Positions 35,801 to 42,570 of a stretch of DNA of 64,000 nucleotides are shown here, piece after piece. The notes beneath the pieces are model-generated. The model worked only from the letters and a program-made list of their open reading frames with translations. It was not told where the DNA came from and did no database searches. The stretch comes from Pseudomonas mandelii. Lineage in GTDB: Bacteria > Pseudomonadota > Gammaproteobacteria > Pseudomonadales > Pseudomonadaceae. Both the position numbers and the translations under genes were made by a program. Location of the stretch: contig NZ_JAMYDU010000021.1 in the NCBI RefSeq assembly GCF_024138395.1, positions 20,853-84,852 of the forward strand, in the 5' to 3' direction. Each line of letters starts with the position of its first letter. Within the stretch, counting starts at the first letter, position 1.

Positions 35801-38800
35801 TGCCGTGTGATCGTCTGCAGGGTGGTCAGCAAAATCGTCACGCGCAAACCGTCAGCGTGCGCCTCGACAGCGAGCGTACCCGCCAACTGCTGCAACAGAC
35901 TCCGACGGCCTATCGCACTCAGGTCAATGATCTGCTGCTGACCGCATTGGCCCGTGTGCTGTGTCGCTGGAGCGGTCATGAGTCGGCGTTGATTCAACTC
36001 GAAGGTCACGGCCGCGAAACGCTGTTCGACGAAATCGACCTGACCCGCACCGTGGGCTGGTTCACCAGCGCCTATCCGCTGCGCCTCACACCCGTGAGTG
36101 AACAGGGTGCGTCGATCAAGGCGATCAAGGAACAACTGCGTGCGGTGCCGCACAAAGGCTTGGGTTATGGCGTGCTGCGTTACCTGGCCGATGGCGTGTG
36201 CCGTCAGGCCATGGCCGCGTTGCCGGTGGCGCCGATCACCTTCAACTACCTGGGCCAGTTCGACCAGAGCTTCGGCAGTGATGCACTGTTCCGTCCGCTC
36301 GATGAACCGGTGGGCGCGGCCCACGATCCACACGCGCCGTTGCCTAACGAGCTGAGCGTCGACAGTCAGGTCTACGGCGGTGAGTTGGTGCTGCGCTGGA
36401 CCTTCAGTGCCGAACGCCACGATCTGCAAACCATCACCGCACTGGCAGAAGCGTATCTGGGCGAGTTGCAAAGCCTGATCCAGCATTGCCTGAGCGACAA
36501 CGCGGGCGGCTTGACGCCGTCGGACTTCCCGCTGGCCAAATTGACTCAGCCGCAACTCGATGCATTGCCAGTGCCAGCGGCGATGATCGAAGACGTTTAC
36601 CCGCTGACCCCGATGCAGGAAGGCATGCTGCTGCACACCTTGCTCGAACCGGGCACCGGCCTCTATTACATGCAGGATCGCTATCGCATCAACAGCGAGC
36701 TCGATCCGCAACGTTTCGCCCAAGCCTGGCAAGCGGTGATCGCCCGACACGAAGCCTTGCGCGCATCGTTCTGCTGGAACGTCGGCGAAGACATGCTGCA
36801 AGTGATCCACAAGCCGGGCAGCACGCCGATCGAATATCTGGACTGGAGCGCGGTTGCCGAAACCGAGCAAGAGCCGAGGTTGCAGGCGCTGCTGAAAAGC
36901 GAGCGTGAGGCCGGTTTCGATCTGCTCAACCGGGCACCGTTCCACCTGCGCTTGATCCGCGTGGGCGCGGCGCGTTACTGGTTCATGATGAGCAACCACC
37001 ACATCCTCATCGATGCCTGGTGCCGTTCGTTGCTGATGAACGATTTCTTCGAGATCTACACCGCCCTCGGCGAAGGCCGCGAAGCGCAGCTGGCTGTGCC
37101 GCCGCGTTATCGCGATTACATCGGTTGGCTGCAACGCCAGAGTCTGGCCGAAGCGCGACAGTGGTGGCAGCAGAACCTGCGAGGTTTCGAGCGCACCACG
37201 CCGATTCCGAGTGACCGGCCGTTCCTGCGTGAACATGCCGGCGACAGCGGCGGCATGATCGTCGGCGACCGCTATACCCGACTGGATACCCGCGATGGTG
37301 CGCAATTGCGCGAACTGGCTCAGGCCCATCAGCTGACCATCAACACCTTCGCCCAGGCGGCGTGGGCGCTGGTGCTGCGTCGCTTGAGCGGTGATCGCGA
37401 CGTGCTGTTCGGCGTCACGGTGGCCGGGCGCCCGGTGGACATGCCGCAGATGCAACGCACAGTCGGGCTGTTCATCAACAGCATCGCCCTGCGGGTGAAA
37501 ATGCCCGAAGACGATCAGCGTTGCAGCGTTCGCCAATGGCTCAGCGGTTTGCTCGACAGCAACATGCAACTGCGTGAGTACGAATACCTGCCGCTGGTGA
37601 GCATCCAGGAAAACAGCGAACTGCCCAAAGGCCAGCCGCTGTTCGACAGCCTGTTCGTATTCGAAAACGCGCCGGTGGAAGTCTCGGTGCTGGACCGTGC
37701 GCAGAGCCTCAACGCCACCTCGGATTCGGGCCGTACCCACACCAACTTCCCGTTGACGGCGGTGTGTTATCCGGGCGACGACCTTGGTTTGCACCTGTCC
37801 TACGACCAGCGTTATTTCGACGACTCCACGGTCGAGCGCATGCTCGGTGAATTCAAGCGCCTGCTGCTGGCGCTGGTCGAAGGCTTCCATGGCGACATGG
37901 CCGACCTGCCGTTGCTGGGTACCGAGGAACAGGATTTCCTGATTCATGGCTGCAACCAGAGCGAACACGACTACCCGCTGGAGCAGAGTTATGCCTCATT
38001 GTTCGAAGCGCAGGTTGCCGAGCATCCGCAGCGAATTGCCGCCAGTTGCCTGGATCAGCAGCACAGTTATGTCGAGCTGAACCAGCGCAGCAACCGTCTC
38101 GGCCATGCGCTGATTGCGGCCGGCGTCGGCCTGGATCAACCGGTGGCGCTGCTCGCCGAACGTAACCTCGATCTGCTGGGCATGATCATCGGCAGCTTCA
38201 AGGCCGGTGCCGGTTACCTGCCGCTGGACCCGGGCCTGCCGAGTCAGCGCTTGAGCCGGATCATCGACCTGAGCCGCACGCCGTTGTTGGTTTGTACTCA
38301 GGCGTGTAGTGAACAAGCCATTGCGTTGCTGGAAGAGTTCGGTTGTGCCAACCGACCTCGATTGCTGGTCTGGGAAGAGGTGCAGGCGAGCGATGTTTCG
38401 GTGGCCAATCCGGGCATTTACAGTGGCCCGAACAACCTCGCCTATGTGATCTACACCTCGGGTTCCACCGGCCTGCCGAAGGGCGTGATGGTCGAGCAGC
38501 GCGGTATGCTCAATAACCAGTTGAGCAAGGTGCCGTACCTGAAACTGAGCGAGGCGGATGTGATCGCCCAGACCGCCTCGCAAAGCTTCGACATTTCGGT
38601 CTGGCAGTTCCTCGCGGCACCACTGTTCGGCGCTCGGGTGGACATTGTGCCGAACAGCATCGCCCACGATCCGCAAGGCTTGCTGGCCCATGTTCAGAGC
38701 CAGGGCATCACCGTGCTGGAAAGCGTGCCGTCGCTGATTCAGGGCATGCTCGCCCAGGACCGTATGAGCCTCGATGGCCTGCGCTGGATGCTACCGACCG

Positions 38801-39831
38801 GTGAAGCGATGCCGCCGGAACTGGCGCACCAATGGTTGCTGCGTTACCCGGACATCGGCTTGGTCAACGCCTATGGCCCGGCGGAATGCTCGGACGATGT
38901 GGCGTTCTTCCGCGTCGATCTGGCTTCGACGCGCGGCAGTTATTTGCCGATTGGCACGCCGACTGACAACAACCGTTTGTACCTGCTCGATGGTGCGCTG
39001 GAGTTGGTGCCATTGGGAGCGGTGGGGGAGTTGTGCGTGGCCGGCACCGGCGTGGGACGCGGCTATGTGAGCGATCCGTTGCGTACCGCTCAGGTGTTTG
39101 TGCCGAACCCGTTCGGCGCACCGGGGGATCGCCTGTATCGCACCGGCGACCTCGCCCGACGTCGCAGTGACGGCGTGCTGGAATACGTTGGGCGCATCGA
39201 CCATCAAGTGAAGATTCGCGGTTACCGCATCGAACTGGGTGAAATCGAGGCCCGTCTGCACGAGCAAGCGGAAGTTCGCGATGCAGCGGTGGGTGTGCAG
39301 GAAGGCGTCAACGGCAAGCATTTGGTCGGCTATCTGGTTGCAGCAGACTCGGCACTGAATCCAAACGAACGACTGGAGCGTATCAAGCAACGTCTGCGCG
39401 CCGAATTGCCGGAATACATGGTGCCACTGCACTGGTTGTGGCTCGACAAACTGCCGCTCAACGCCAACGGCAAACTCGATCGCAAGGCCTTGCCGGCGCT
39501 GGAAATCGGCCAATTGCAGAGCCAGGACTATCAGGCGCCGCGCAATGAGCTGGAACAGACCCTGGCGGATATTTGGGCCGAGGTGTTGAAGGTCGAGAAG
39601 GTCGGCGTGCGTGACAACTTCTTCGAGCTCGGCGGGCATTCGTTGCTGGCCACACAGATCGCCTCGCGGGTGCAAAAAGCCCTGCAACGCAACGTGCCGC
39701 TGCGGGCGATGTTCGAGTGCAGCACGGTGGCGGAGCTGGCCGAGTACATCGACGGGTTGGCGGCGAGCGACATTACCGAGGAGAAGGTGGATCGGTTGAA
39801 TGACCTGATGGCGGAGTTGGAGGGGCTGTAG
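26848..39831 (+). CDS. pvdL: Pyoverdine chromophore non-ribosomal peptide synthetase PvdL
   Basis: A 4327-aa four-module enzyme that begins pyoverdine synthesis, coupling a fatty acid, L-Glu, D-Tyr and L-Dab. Domains in order: acyl-CoA ligase (1 to ~560, YTSGSTALPKGV at ~168), T1 (Ser611 in LLGGNS), C1 (HHIIADG at 802), A1 (YTSGSTGQPKG ~1275), T2 (Ser1666), C2 (HHIVTEG at 1858, with Glu where the motif has Asp), A2 (~2335), T3 (Ser2737 in LGGDS, typical before an epimerase), E (HHLVVDG at 2913), C3 (HHILIDA at 3384), A3 (~3868) and T4 (Ser4265). No thioesterase follows. The A3 pocket reads D-I-W-E-L-T-A-D, the code for diaminobutyrate. The ATG at 26848 has AGGAAA upstream. Length and order match the known PvdL. 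Confidence 0.96.
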   Translation: MTDAFELPSTLVQALQRRAALTPDRVALRFLAETQDQAVVLSYRELDQRARIIAGALQAKSSFGDRAVLLFPSGPDYVAAFFGCLYAGVIAVPAYPPESTRRHHQERLLSIISDAEPRLLLTSADLRDALLQINEAPPLLCVDTLDSALAERWVAPDLHGEHIAFLQYTSGSTALPKGVQVSHGNLVANELLIRHGFGIDLNPDDVIVSWLPLYHDMGLIGGLLQPIFSGVPCVLMSPAYFLGRPLRWLEAISEYGGTISGGPDFAYRLCSERVSEAALERLDLSGWRVAYSGSEPIRLDTLERFAEKFATCGFTSDSFMASYGLAEATLFVAGSPRGQGIPSLRVDDQALAQNRAEPGDGNPIMSCGISQPDHAVLIVDAVSLEELANNAIGEVWAAGPSIAHGYWRNPEATAKTFVQHAGRTWLRTGDLGFLREGELFITGRLKDMLIVRGHNLYPQDIEQTIEREVEVVRKGRVAAFAVNIEGQEGIGIAAEISRSVQKILPPEALIKAIRQAVAEAYQEAPSVVVLLNPGALPKTSSGKLQRSACRNRLADGSLDSYALFPSAGIASTPETNTDSELQTLIGQIWCEQLQVKQVSADDHFFLLGGNSIAATQVVARLREALGLELSLRLLFEAPTLGAFAVAVARQQQDGGVAQGAIMPLSRNEAMPQSLAQNRLWITWQLDPQSSAYNIPGALRLRGELDEDALRASFQQLIERHESLRTRFFERDGVALQQVIAAGEFTLQVIDISDLPIVEREARAQQIREDEARTQFDLEKGPLLWVTLVRLGDEDHQLLVTMHHIIADGWSMNVLIDEFSRLYAAASQGQTASLPALPTQYADYGSWQRQWLAQGEGERQLAYWKEQLGEEHPTLSLATDHPRSAQHIHSAARHTLRLDANLSDAIRQTAQHHESTPFMLLLAAFQSLLHRYSGQRDIRIGVPNANRPRLETQGLIGFFINTQVLRAEVDSRLPFVELLAQTRQAALGAQAHQDLPFEQLLEAFPQAREQGLFQVMFNHQQRDLSALRRLPGLLAEELPWHSREAKFDLQLHSEEDRNGRLSLSFDYASELFDVTTIERLAEHFANLLRDVCEHPQKSIGDLQLLTLSEHDHQSAWSAAPCTPANQWLPELLNEQARQTPERTALLWDGGSLDFAELHAQANRLAHYLRDKGVGPDVCVAIAAERSPQLLIGLLAIIKAGGAYVPLDPDYPAERLAYMLSDSGVELLLTQTELLDRLPATDGVSVIAMDALHLEKWPSHAPGLHLHGDNLAYVIYTSGSTGQPKGVGNTHAALAERLQWMQNTYRLNETDVLMQKAPISFDVSVWECFWPLITGCRLLLAGPGEHRDPYRIAQLVQQFGVTTLHFVPPLLALFIDEPLSAECTSLRRLFSGGEALPAELRNRVLEHLPAVQLHNRYGPTETAINVTHWHCTTADGERSPIGRPLGNVLCRVLDSDLNPVPAGVPGELCISGIGLARGYLGRPGLTAERFVVDPLGEQGARLYRTGDRARWTADGVIEYLGRLDQQVKLRGFRVEPEEIEARLLAQSGVAQAVVLVRETAAGGQLIGYYTATESSETIDAQTARLKTALAAELPEYMVPAQLMRLEKMPLSPSGKLDRRALPEPQWQVREHVEPVTALEQQIAGIWREVLGQTQIGLRDDFFALGGHSLLATQIISRTRQACDVELPLRALFEASELGAFAEQVRLIQASGKTNKQPPIEKVDRSQAVPLSYSQQRMWFLWQMEPDGPAYNVGGMARLRGVLDVGRFEAALQALIMRHETLRTTFPSVDGVARQQVHPDTRLRMDWKDFTTLDADGREWQVQQLADDEAHKPFDLETGPLLRACLVKTAEQEHYFVLTLHHIVTEGWAMDIFARELSALYEAFVDDRDSPLQPLPVQYLDYSVWQRQWLESGECQRQLDYWTAQLGREHPLLELPADRPRPPVQSHQGELFRFDLSDDLAARVRAFNADNGLTLFMTMTAALAVLLYRYSGQTDLRIGAPVANRIRPESEGLIGAFLNTQVLRCQLDGQMSVGELFEQVRHTVIEGQSHQDLPFDHLVEALQPPRSAAYNPLFQVMCNVQRWEFQQSRALAGMTVEYLANDARATKFDLNLEVTDLDHRLGCCLTYSTDLFDEPRIARMAAHWRNLLEALLVDPQQRLSELPLLEATEQQNLLDSLGIEPGEHRLDQCIHHLFSEQALVRKDAPALTFAGQTLSYAELDSRANRLAWMLRERGVGPQVRVGLALERSLEMVIGLLAILKAGGAYVPLDPEYPLDRLHYMIEDSGIGLLLSDMSMFAALGELPATVARWCLEEDAAALANYPASELPFISLPQHQAYLIYTSGSTGKPKGVVVSHGEIAMHCQAVIERFGMRPDDCELHFYSINFDAATERLLVPLLSGAQVVLRAQGQWDAQEICGLIRRHNINILGFTPSYGSQLAQWLATQDETLPVRMCITGGEALTGEHLQRIRAAFKPGLFFNAYGPTETVVMPLASLAPEQLEEGLGSVPIGSVIGARAAYILDADLALVPQGATGELYVGGAGLAQGYHQRPGMTAERFVADPFAANGGRLYRTGDLVRQRADGLVEYLGRIDHQVKIRGFRIELGEIETRLLEHESVREAVVLTLDAPSGKQLVGYLATNIAEQDEAQQTALREALKAHLKSQLPDYMVPMHLILLVSMPLTANGKLDRRALPAPDPELNRQQYVAPSNELELTLAGIWCEVLNVQQVGLNDNFFELGGDSILSIQVVSRARQQGIHFSPRDLFQHQTVQTLAAVATRAEQITAEQGLLSGESRLTPIQHWFFDTEIPQRQHWNQALLLEPTMALDPHRLEQALLAVIEQHDALRLRFTEVAGHWQAEHQAVSDAAVLWQVHVPTMDKCVALFADAQRSLDLEQGPLMRALLVDDPEGQQRLFIAIHHLVVDGVSWRMLLDDLQTVYRQLESRQSVKLPAKTSSFKDWAARLQAYAGSESLREELSWWQAQLAGPSAELPCDRLQGGQQNRHAQTVSVRLDSERTRQLLQQTPTAYRTQVNDLLLTALARVLCRWSGHESALIQLEGHGRETLFDEIDLTRTVGWFTSAYPLRLTPVSEQGASIKAIKEQLRAVPHKGLGYGVLRYLADGVCRQAMAALPVAPITFNYLGQFDQSFGSDALFRPLDEPVGAAHDPHAPLPNELSVDSQVYGGELVLRWTFSAERHDLQTITALAEAYLGELQSLIQHCLSDNAGGLTPSDFPLAKLTQPQLDALPVPAAMIEDVYPLTPMQEGMLLHTLLEPGTGLYYMQDRYRINSELDPQRFAQAWQAVIARHEALRASFCWNVGEDMLQVIHKPGSTPIEYLDWSAVAETEQEPRLQALLKSEREAGFDLLNRAPFHLRLIRVGAARYWFMMSNHHILIDAWCRSLLMNDFFEIYTALGEGREAQLAVPPRYRDYIGWLQRQSLAEARQWWQQNLRGFERTTPIPSDRPFLREHAGDSGGMIVGDRYTRLDTRDGAQLRELAQAHQLTINTFAQAAWALVLRRLSGDRDVLFGVTVAGRPVDMPQMQRTVGLFINSIALRVKMPEDDQRCSVRQWLSGLLDSNMQLREYEYLPLVSIQENSELPKGQPLFDSLFVFENAPVEVSVLDRAQSLNATSDSGRTHTNFPLTAVCYPGDDLGLHLSYDQRYFDDSTVERMLGEFKRLLLALVEGFHGDMADLPLLGTEEQDFLIHGCNQSEHDYPLEQSYASLFEAQVAEHPQRIAASCLDQQHSYVELNQRSNRLGHALIAAGVGLDQPVALLAERNLDLLGMIIGSFKAGAGYLPLDPGLPSQRLSRIIDLSRTPLLVCTQACSEQAIALLEEFGCANRPRLLVWEEVQASDVSVANPGIYSGPNNLAYVIYTSGSTGLPKGVMVEQRGMLNNQLSKVPYLKLSEADVIAQTASQSFDISVWQFLAAPLFGARVDIVPNSIAHDPQGLLAHVQSQGITVLESVPSLIQGMLAQDRMSLDGLRWMLPTGEAMPPELAHQWLLRYPDIGLVNAYGPAECSDDVAFFRVDLASTRGSYLPIGTPTDNNRLYLLDGALELVPLGAVGELCVAGTGVGRGYVSDPLRTAQVFVPNPFGAPGDRLYRTGDLARRRSDGVLEYVGRIDHQVKIRGYRIELGEIEARLHEQAEVRDAAVGVQEGVNGKHLVGYLVAADSALNPNERLERIKQRLRAELPEYMVPLHWLWLDKLPLNANGKLDRKALPALEIGQLQSQDYQAPRNELEQTLADIWAEVLKVEKVGVRDNFFELGGHSLLATQIASRVQKALQRNVPLRAMFECSTVAELAEYIDGLAASDITEEKVDRLNDLMAELEGL

Positions 39832-39853
39832 TTCTTTAGCGTCAGTGAGGGAC

Positions 39854-39923
39854 TCTTCGCGGGCAAGCCTCGCTCCTACAGGGATCCGCGCAAATCCTGT
39901 AGGAGCGAGGCTTGCCCGCGAAG
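39854..39923. repeat. Paired REP palindrome
   Basis: Inverted REP arms with a short loop, 22 bases after the pvdL stop. It may act as a transcript end point for pvdL. Confidence 0.9.
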
Positions 39924-40026
39924 ACGTCATCACAGACATCACAAAGCTGCGGGTTGACTGCCGGTCCCATGCGGCTCAGTCTTCCTGTGCTTTTTTATGG
40001 ATCTTATTTCATCAGGGAGACAGTCG

Positions 40027-40839
40027 ATGCCCTTCGTAACGGTTGATGGACAAGCGCTTCACTACATAGATCAAGGCACAGGCCCTGCGGTTCTGCTGGC
40101 CGGCAGTTACCTGTGGGACCAGGCCATGTGGGCGCCACAGATTACGGCGCTGTCACAGCATTATCGGGTCATCGCCCTGGACCTGTGGGGCCATGGCGAA
40201 TCCGGGCGGATGCCCGAGTGCATGACGTCGCTGGATGACGTAGCGCGCCAGGCACTGGCATTGCTCGATCATCTGGACATCGATCGCGTCACGCTGGTTG
40301 GTCTTTCGGTGGGTGGCATGTGGGGCGTTCGACTGGCGCTGTCGGCGCCGCAACGGCTCAATGGGCTGGTGCTGATGGACACCTATGTCGGCGTCGAGCC
40401 GGAACCGACCCGCCAATACTATTTCTCGCTGTTCAAGCAAATCGAAGACACGGGTGTGATTTCGTCGCAGCTGCTCGACATTATTGTGCCGATCTTCTTC
40501 CGTCCGGGCATCGATCCGCAATCGGCGCTGTATCAGGATTTCCGCGCCAGACTGGCTGCGCTGCAGGCCGACCGCCTGCGTCAAAGCATCGTGCCAATGG
40601 GGCGGATTACCTTTGGTCGTGATGATTTGTTGCCGCGGTTAGCCGAGTTGAATCCTGACACCACGCTGTTGATGTGCGGCGATCAGGACAAACCGCGGCC
40701 GCCGTCGGAAACCAAAGAAATGGCCGAGTTGATCGGTTGCCCGTATGTGCTGGTGCCGGAGGCAGGGCATATCTCCAATCTGGAGAATCCGGCATTCGTC
40801 ACCGAGGCGCTGCTGAAGTTTTTGGCTGAGAGAACTTAG
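40027..40839 (+). CDS. Alpha/beta-fold hydrolase
   Basis: A 270-aa hydrolase. The nucleophile elbow is GLSVGGM with Ser94, the acid is probably in CGDQDKP and the His in PEAGHISNLENP near the C terminus. The oxyanion block is LLAGSYLWDQAMW with LDLWGHGESG. No signal peptide is present, so it is cytosolic. The substrate is not deducible. The ATG at 40027 has GGGAGA eight bases upstream. It follows pvdL after a REP pair, so a shared role in pyoverdine is possible, but no PvdS box precedes it and it lacks the signature of type II thioesterases. A second REP pair follows it. Confidence 0.85.
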   Translation: MPFVTVDGQALHYIDQGTGPAVLLAGSYLWDQAMWAPQITALSQHYRVIALDLWGHGESGRMPECMTSLDDVARQALALLDHLDIDRVTLVGLSVGGMWGVRLALSAPQRLNGLVLMDTYVGVEPEPTRQYYFSLFKQIEDTGVISSQLLDIIVPIFFRPGIDPQSALYQDFRARLAALQADRLRQSIVPMGRITFGRDDLLPRLAELNPDTTLLMCGDQDKPRPPSETKEMAELIGCPYVLVPEAGHISNLENPAFVTEALLKFLAERT

Positions 40840-40854
40840 TCGATCAGGAGGACG

Positions 40855-40948
40855 CCTTCGCGGGCAAGCCTCGCTCCTACAGGATTTGTGTGCTTCGCGA
40901 TTATTGCGAACGACTCAAATCCTGTAGGAGCGAGGCTTGCCCGCGAAG
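40855..40948. repeat. Paired REP palindrome
   Basis: Inverted arms at about 40855-40883 and 40922-40948, between the hydrolase gene and dsbG, which converge here. Confidence 0.9.
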
Positions 40949-40960
40949 GGGCCGGTGTGG

Positions 40961-41728
40961 TCACTTAGGCCCAAGAATCTTCACCAATTTCTCCGGCGAC
41001 GGCGCGCCTTGCTGCTGTTGCAGCTGACCTTTGTCATCCATGTAGAAAATCGCCGGGGTGGCGGCCAGCTCCAGGTCTTCCATCAACTGCATGTTCGCCG
41101 CGAGTTTCGCTTGAATGGCCGGCGGCACATCTTTCAGGGCTTTGAGCGAACTGTCCTTGCCGGATTTCTCGTGGTCTGCCAACGCTTTTTGCGGGTCCTT
41201 GGCGGCCAGCAGCGCGGCGGATTTGCCCGGGCTGTCTTCGCGAATGATGCCGACCATAATGTGCCGCAACTGCACCTTGCCGGCCTTGACCCACGGCCGC
41301 GCCTGTTCCCAGAACATGTTGCAGTACGGGCAATTCGGGTCGCTGAACAGATAGACGATTCGCGGCGCATCCTTGTTGCCGTCACCGATCCAGTTGCTCG
41401 CTTCCATCTTGCCCCAGACTTCCTTGGCCATCGGCGCGTAGACCAGTTTCTGCAACGGCGCGCTGCTCAGGTCATTGCCTTCGGCGTCATACAAATTACC
41501 CAGCAGTACATGTTTGCCATCCGGGGTCAGGTACAACGCCATGCCACGGTTCTGGTACTGCGCCGCATAACCGCGCAAGCCGTCGGGTGCGTCGAAAGTG
41601 CCGACAATTTTGGCGCCCTTGGCTTCGATCTTCTTGATCGCTTCAGGCAATTCTTCGGCCTGTACCGACGGCAAGTGCAGCAGGGCGGCACCCAGGGTTA
41701 ACGTCAGCAGGTGGCGGAGGCGGAGCAT
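40961..41728 (-). CDS. dsbG: Thiol:disulfide interchange protein DsbG
   Basis: A 255-aa periplasmic disulfide isomerase or reductase. Residues 1-24 are a Sec signal peptide (HLPSVQAEE). The N-terminal dimerisation domain precedes the thioredoxin fold with active site CPYC (133-136) in LFSDPNCPYCNMFW, and the cis-Pro loop ATPAIFYMDDKG comes late. DsbG keeps single Cys residues of periplasmic proteins reduced, with DsbD as electron source. The start at 41728 overlaps the upstream TlpA-like gene by 25 bases, so the two are translationally linked. The layout (dsbG, TlpA-like, dsbD, then a divergent two-component pair) is conserved in other Pseudomonas. Confidence 0.93.
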   Translation of the reverse strand: MLRLRHLLTLTLGAALLHLPSVQAEELPEAIKKIEAKGAKIVGTFDAPDGLRGYAAQYQNRGMALYLTPDGKHVLLGNLYDAEGNDLSSAPLQKLVYAPMAKEVWGKMEASNWIGDGNKDAPRIVYLFSDPNCPYCNMFWEQARPWVKAGKVQLRHIMVGIIREDSPGKSAALLAAKDPQKALADHEKSGKDSSLKALKDVPPAIQAKLAANMQLMEDLELAATPAIFYMDDKGQLQQQQGAPSPEKLVKILGPK

Positions 41729-42570
41729 GGCAATTTCCTTGAAGGCGTGGCCGAGGTGGCCGGGTTCGGGGTGTCGAAGTTTTCCAGGGCGCGGGCCAGG
41801 CTGGCTTCAGAGAGCTCGCCCAGATGGCTGCCCAGCAGCTGCCCGGCGGGGCTATAGAACAGCGTAGTCGGCAATGCCATGGAACCCACGGCCTGACCCA
41901 ATCGACCGCTGCCATCGAACAGCACGTTAGTCAGGCTCAGGCCCTGGGTTTCGAGGAAGGTGCTGACGCTCTGCATGCTTTCAGCCTGGTTGACGAACAG
42001 AAAGGTCAGGTCCGGACGCTGTTGCTGAGCGTGTTCCAGCACCGGCATTTCCCGGCGGCACGGCGGACACCAGGTGGCCCAAAGATTGATGACCAACGGC
42101 CCGCCCTGGTAGTCGCTGAGCTGTATGGTTTGGCCGGCGGCATTGCGCAGGGTGATCTGCGGCAGGCGCGTGCCTTGTTCGTAAATATTCAGGGAGAACG
42201 TCGCCAGCAGCCAGAATGCCAGACCGCAGCCTACGCCGAAGCCTAACGGGCGACGCAGGGCCGGGCGACGCCAGCCTCGATACAGGGCGACAAGCAACAG
42301 CACGACCACCCCGGGCCAGGCGAGAAAACCACCGTCGCGCAGGTCGATGATCTGCCATGGATCGTTGCGATACTGCGCCCAGTAGGCGATCACGAAACCG
42401 ACCCGGGCCGCCAGCATGCCCAGCAGGAACAGGCTGAACAGCACTGACTCCGGGTTCTCGCCGCCACGCTTGGCCACCCGCCAGCCGACAAAAGTCGCCA
42501 GCGCCAGGGCACTGATCAGCAGCAGGTGATTAAGCGCGATGGCAAAGGTGCCGAGGGTAAAGGTCAGCAT
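41704..42570 (-). CDS. Lgt-like membrane domain fused to TlpA-type thioredoxin
   Basis: A 288-aa membrane-bound disulfide reductase. Residues 1-125 form about four hydrophobic helices; the segment LLGMLAARVGFVIAYWAQY with the later GGFLAWPGVV resembles prolipoprotein diacylglyceryl transferase (Lgt), without being a complete Lgt. Residues about 138-270 are a TlpA/DsbE-type thioredoxin domain facing the periplasm, active site WATWCPPCRREMPVL (Cys168, Cys171), cis-Pro at SMALPTTLFY. The start shares the TAATG of the dsbD stop. It probably passes electrons from DsbD to periplasmic substrates, or supports cytochrome c or copper-site maturation; the exact target is unknown. Confidence 0.8.
   Translation of the reverse strand: MLTFTLGTFAIALNHLLLISALALATFVGWRVAKRGGENPESVLFSLFLLGMLAARVGFVIAYWAQYRNDPWQIIDLRDGGFLAWPGVVVLLLVALYRGWRRPALRRPLGFGVGCGLAFWLLATFSLNIYEQGTRLPQITLRNAAGQTIQLSDYQGGPLVINLWATWCPPCRREMPVLEHAQQQRPDLTFLFVNQAESMQSVSTFLETQGLSLTNVLFDGSGRLGQAVGSMALPTTLFYSPAGQLLGSHLGELSEASLARALENFDTPNPATSATPSRKLPCSASATC

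Noticed and set aside
40027..40839. Type II thioesterase of pyoverdine synthesis
   Set aside because: The nucleophile elbow is GLSVGGM and the rest of the protein is a general hydrolase; a PvdS box is absent and a REP pair separates it from pvdL.
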